A stretch of DNA of 64,000 bases from positions 49,806,203-49,870,202 of the forward strand of contig CM060187.1 of NCBI GenBank assembly GCA_030549335.1. The letters run 5' to 3'. The DNA comes from Pontederia crassipes. Lineage: Eukaryota > Streptophyta > Magnoliopsida > Commelinales > Pontederiaceae. The first letter of the stretch is position 1, and every line of letters begins with the position of its first letter. The notes under the pieces are model-generated. The model did no database searches and was not told the origin of the DNA. It was given only the letters and a program-made list of their open reading frames with translations. The translations under genes and the position numbers were made by a program. This document shows, piece after piece, positions 60,435-64,000 of this stretch.

Positions 60435-60902
60435 GACAATGCAGATTGCTTCTAAAAAAAATTGTCACTTGTTAAATTGTCAATAATGTACATTACTTTA
60501 TTTAATATGCATAAGTAATTTATCTGTCAATCCATATTAATGACTTATTAATAAATAAATATTTATAGGTTAATGTACAATTTTTACCGATATACCCCTA
60601 ATCAAAACAATCACGTTTACATATATAAATTATTTTTAACTTCATAAACTTAAATCACAAATATATATTCTCACCCATAAAATTAAAATTTATAATATAA
60701 TTAATATATTTGTTAAAATATGATAATACTATATTCATAATAATTAACTAATATTTATTTGTTTAATTTTATAATTTATTTAGTTAGTTTTATAATTTAT
60801 TTAATGAGTTTTATAATTCATTTAAATAAAACTATAAAAGACAAATTCAAAAATTAAAATTAAAAAGATTACAACTCAGATGGTAATGCAATGTGGATTG
60901 TC
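60435..60902. mobile_element. Small TIR element with GACAATNCANATTGC ends
   Basis: The left end GACAATGCAGATTGC and the inverse of the right end, GACAATCCACATTGC, match at 13 of 15 positions. The interior is AT-rich and noncoding. The right end abuts the palindrome at 60890-60917. Confidence 0.5.
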
Positions 60903-60917
60903 TAGACAATCCACATT
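60890..60917. repeat. Perfect 28-bp palindrome
   Basis: AATGTGGATTGTCT is followed by its exact reverse complement AGACAATCCACATT. This looks like two related element ends meeting head to head. Confidence 0.85.
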
Positions 60918-61253
60918 ACTCATTATCTATCACAAGTGAACATAATAATTTGGTGGACTCATGTAATTTAACACAATATTACTTGATGATTTATAAAGAT
61001 TGTTCGTAAAGAAACGCCTCCTTTATACTTGAACTAGGGAATGCCCTTGGGCTTCGCCCAATTTTAGTTCATTTATAAATATTTTTATTATTAAATTAAT
61101 TTATAGATCTTTTATTATAATAGTACTAAACTATTTTTATATCTTTAAATAATTTGTAGTACTTTATTGGAGAGTTGTATAATAGGGAATCCAATGTCTT
61201 GCACTCATTCTAAATAGTTTATAAGAAAATTAAATAGGAATCTAATTAGAACA

Positions 61254-61277
61254 TGTATATATATATATATATATATA
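61254..61277. repeat. (TA)n microsatellite
   Basis: About twelve TA units. Confidence 0.9.
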
Positions 61278-62396
61278 ACATAAAATCATTTATAAATATA
61301 TTATGAAAAAATTTGTTGAAAATAACTGAATTGGTAAAAAGTACATCTACACGGTAAACCAACATCAGGAAAACCATTTTAAGAGACAACATCCTACACA
61401 GTAAACCAAAATCCTGAAATGCAAAAAAAAAGATGCAGTTGCTGCAACATATCATTAGGCAATATTCAACACATGCAGCTCTATCTTATTACTATAGAAT
61501 AACATAGTGCAAGAAATAAACAATTAACTCATATCCATAAGTTCAAATAGCATGCAATTAATTGACTCACAATCTACAAACATTAAATAACAATAATAAA
61601 CTAAACTGGTAAAAAGTACATCTGTGTTTTGTGTAAGATGTACAACCAAATATTAAGAACTTTAAAAGTCATTTAGATGACAAAGCAAGGTGCATTTGTC
61701 AAATTCATATATTGGCAGGGACGGAAGGCAAAACCTCACCACTGTGGGGACGGTTACCTCAGCAAGCAGGAGGATGATTGTTGTCCCGATGATAAACCCA
61801 TGATCAATAGAAGAAAATTATTAATTTTAAAAAAGAAATCACATAAAGATGAGAGTGATGAAAGAAAAAAAACTTTGAGCTTAAACCTGGTCAGGGCCGG
61901 AGAAACAGGTAAACAACAAAGAATTTAGCCTACAGGGTTGTGTTTTTATATATGGTCTAGACTGATTCCTAATCCTGAAGCGGATGTAGAAGCTGGCCAA
62001 GCCCGGGATGGCGCCTATGCAGCCCTTCGAGAACCGTTGTATGTAACGGGGCATTTTTCGTGACACAAAGCGTGAAGCCTCACGACACCAGTGCCGCTCA
62101 ACTTATAGCCCTCGATCGCTCAGCGTCGAAAATATGGAACACATGCAGCCGCCCCGCACTGCGTAATATTGTGGATTACCAAGTTATCCGCCCTTAGGGC
62201 ATTTATCCTGTAAGGCCGTCCTTATGAATGGCCAAGTAGGTGACGTTCCCGTAGGGTACGTCTTTTGCATCTTCAATATGCAACAAGACTCTTATACCTA
62301 CGGTACACTGGGAGGAGTTCACTAGTGCCTTTCGAGACCCAATTGTATGTTATGTTTCATCATATTTAATACAAGTAAGATTTCCTTTAATTCTAG
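61278..62396. other. Unclassified, probably retroelement-derived, GC rising to the right
   Basis: From about 61700 the base composition shifts from AT-rich to balanced. An ORF at 61677-61928 (MTKQGAFVKFIYWQGRKAK, Lys-rich C-terminus) and a minus ORF at 61881-62066 match no family I know. Blocks such as CGGGGCATTTTTCGTGACAC and CAAGCCCGGGATGGCGCC look like retroelement leader or LTR sequence. Confidence 0.35.
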
Positions 62397-62708
62397 TGTC
62401 ATGGCCTTGAGCGTGGGGTGGCAACCCACATCGGTGTCCCTTCGTGACGTCTCGTGGTTCCTTCGTCGCCCCTTCGGACTTTAAGCGTCCAAGCGCCTGC
62501 ATTGGTGCTGCAACGCGTTAATGTCATGGTCTCGTGACGAGTAGTCCAACACTCTAGTCATGTCCGTGATTGAATGCCTATAAGAGCAACTATCGGCATA
62601 GTCGTCTCGACCATAAAACTTCCGCTGCAAACTCAAAATAGGCTTGGCTAGGTGCCTATCCGCCTAGTTGTCGCACGTGGTCTAGTGTCCGAGAATGACC
62701 CCGTGACA
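62397..62708 (+). repeat. Candidate 5' LTR, 312 bp
   Basis: It has TGTCA and TGACA ends. A possible TATA-like CTATAAGAGC lies near 62578. The 3' end is well supported by the adjoining PBS. The 5' boundary rests on the inverted pentamer only. Confidence 0.55.
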
Positions 62709-62710
62709 AG

Positions 62711-62722
62711 TGGTATCAGAGC
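62711..62722 (+). other. Primer binding site (initiator Met tRNA type)
   Basis: TGGTATCAGAGC, two bases after the LTR end, identical to the PBS of the copia at 25868-25879. Confidence 0.85.
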
Positions 62723-64000
62723 AGTTCTTCTTGCTCGGATTACCCAGCGACGATGACTCGCTTGTGTCATCGCAACGTGCCCTGGCGTAGGAAGTGTGCT
62801 TCCGCTCAAATACTCCATCACGCCCAGGCGCACTAGTACCATGGTCTTTGACCGTGGACGCCAACGAGAAATGCATGGCAAGCTTCCTCGTCGCACGCCC
62901 AGTCGTGCCCCGCAGCATGTTCCTCGTACACCCGTGTCGTGTCAAGGAACATTCGTCATGCATCATGATGACGGATTGATCGTTCCGCCCAACCGGGACG
63001 GTCATGCATCGCTCACTCGAGCAGATCAACCACCCCAGGTATACAGTCGGGAATCTTGAAGTGCTGCGTTGCGTCAAGAGTGGCCATATGCTCCGCATGA
63101 TGGTCTTACGCTACCCATACCAAGAGGTCGCTTACACAAATATTGTGTAACTCGGAGGACCCGTGTCACATTCAAGGACTGTCGGTCATGCATTATGGTG
63201 ACGACTTGGCGCTGCTTGGTATTACGTGATGTCGCATCGCATGCCCAGTCATGCAACGTGAAGTGTCCAACCGCTTCACGGGAGAAGTTGGCTCAAAGTT
63301 CAAGCATCAAGGTTCATGGTCCCTTTCGGCGAAGGATTATCATCTCTCTCGGCTAAGAAGCATCAATCACAAGCATCTTATCGTGCCGCAGCATCGCCTG
63401 TCGCGCCACGATGACTTTCAATGATGGAGCGAAGCGTTGATTACTTACAAACACTTGGGGACGAGCTGCCAGCCTTATCTGCCTCATAAAGTGTCGTCCC
63501 GCAAGCGGCGTAATATCATCCAACGAGGAGTGGGACGAGCCTGATACATGCCAACGCAAATCAACGCCTCAACTCAATGACCAATTTGGCAAATGGTCTG
63601 AGCGTCGAGCATCGCGAACCTTGGCATGTTGCTGTCAAGCGTTCCACCGCCAACCGAAGGAAGGAGTGCCCTTTCCTTTCGGACATCGCCTCGAGTAATC
63701 GAAGCGGCCTCCAAGGATCACAATCCAAATATTTTGAAGGACACACTGGCGATGTCGTCCCTTCGAATGGAGATGGAGGTAATGTTGGGAGCTCATGCCA
63801 CGAGTTTACCAATCGCAGTCTGCTTATCTAAGCGGAGCATCTTCACGAGCATCCCCATTGATCGGTGAAGGCCCGGAACGGCTACTCTTTCGCAAGGGTC
63901 AAGCCGCCCGGTGGATGAGTATGTCAAAGGTGTATGATCTAGGATGACAGGCACAGTGGCATTACTTTGTCCAAGATGCGGACGGACGAGCATCTAAGGT

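Larger units (their letters stand above)
62397..64000 (+). mobile_element. 5' part of an LTR retrotransposon running off the window
   Basis: A candidate 312-bp LTR (TGTCATGG...CCGTGACA), the dinucleotide AG, then TGGTATCAGAGC make a textbook 5' end. The left flanking pentamer is TCTAG. The following 1.29 kb is GC-balanced with no recognisable gag. It contains repeated motifs (GTCATGCATCATGATGACGG versus GGTCATGCATTATGGTGACG; GCCCAGTCGTGCCCCGCA versus GCCCAGTCATGCAACG). ORFs on both strands overlap heavily and look like noise. This could be a long leader before gag or a non-coding LARD-like element. Confidence 0.7.

Noticed and set aside
61677-61928. 83-aa Lys-rich ORF as a gene
   Set aside because: It has no recognisable domain or splice context, and the region looks retroelement-derived. 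It is kept only as part of an unclassified stretch.
62648-63993. Numerous overlapping ORFs of 60-138 aa on both strands
   Set aside because: They come from balanced base composition in the LTR-element leader. None shows gag or other motifs, and strands overlap fully.

Overview
The window is nuclear DNA of a flowering plant. It has two spliced protein-coding genes with plant orthologues in a very AT-rich, repeat-dominated background of LINE, Ty1/copia, Ty3/gypsy, hAT and many MITE-like elements. The GC-rich first exon of the COG8 gene and the GC-rich non-autonomous elements would suit a monocot, but the species cannot be named from the sequence.

Layout. 1-1245: a decayed RTE-type LINE reverse transcriptase (minus). 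About 1.2-2.4 kb: traces of a minus-strand spliced transcript. 3.1-9.7 kb: MITEs, a dispersed repeat family and a 51-bp LINE tail with a clear target duplication. 12.5-15.6 kb: more MITEs, including a 1.34-kb GC-rich hAT-like element whose long ORFs are artefacts. 17.5-18.0 kb: a broken copy of the 5' end of COG8. 21.1-26.1 kb: a complete but mutated Ty1/copia element (minus) with LTRs, PBS, PPT and a TTAGT target duplication. 26.1-28.6 kb: an ABI-like (ABIL) gene with nine coding exons. 29.5-30.8 kb: a long-TIR MITE. 31.0-34.5 kb (minus) and 37.1-40.9 kb (plus): two related hAT transposons, the second ending close upstream of COG8. 41.2-47.6 kb: COG8 with twelve coding exons. 48.7-49.1 kb: a long hairpin split by a LINE tail. 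49.7-51.1 kb: copia pol debris. 53-61 kb: AT-rich sequence with LTR remnants, a 2.28-kb solo LTR with a perfect 5-bp duplication, and small TIR elements. 62.4-64.0 kb: the 5' LTR, primer binding site and long leader of an LTR element that runs off the right edge.

The two real genes are unlinked in function. ABIL encodes a subunit of the SCAR/WAVE complex, which activates ARP2/3 actin nucleation. COG8 encodes a lobe-B subunit of the conserved oligomeric Golgi tethering complex. All exon boundaries were read by eye from reading frame, splice signals and recalled family similarity; no alignment was run. I found no tRNA, rRNA, CRISPR array or clearly new biological system. The main points of interest are how transposons and a local duplication have reshaped the neighbourhood of the two genes.
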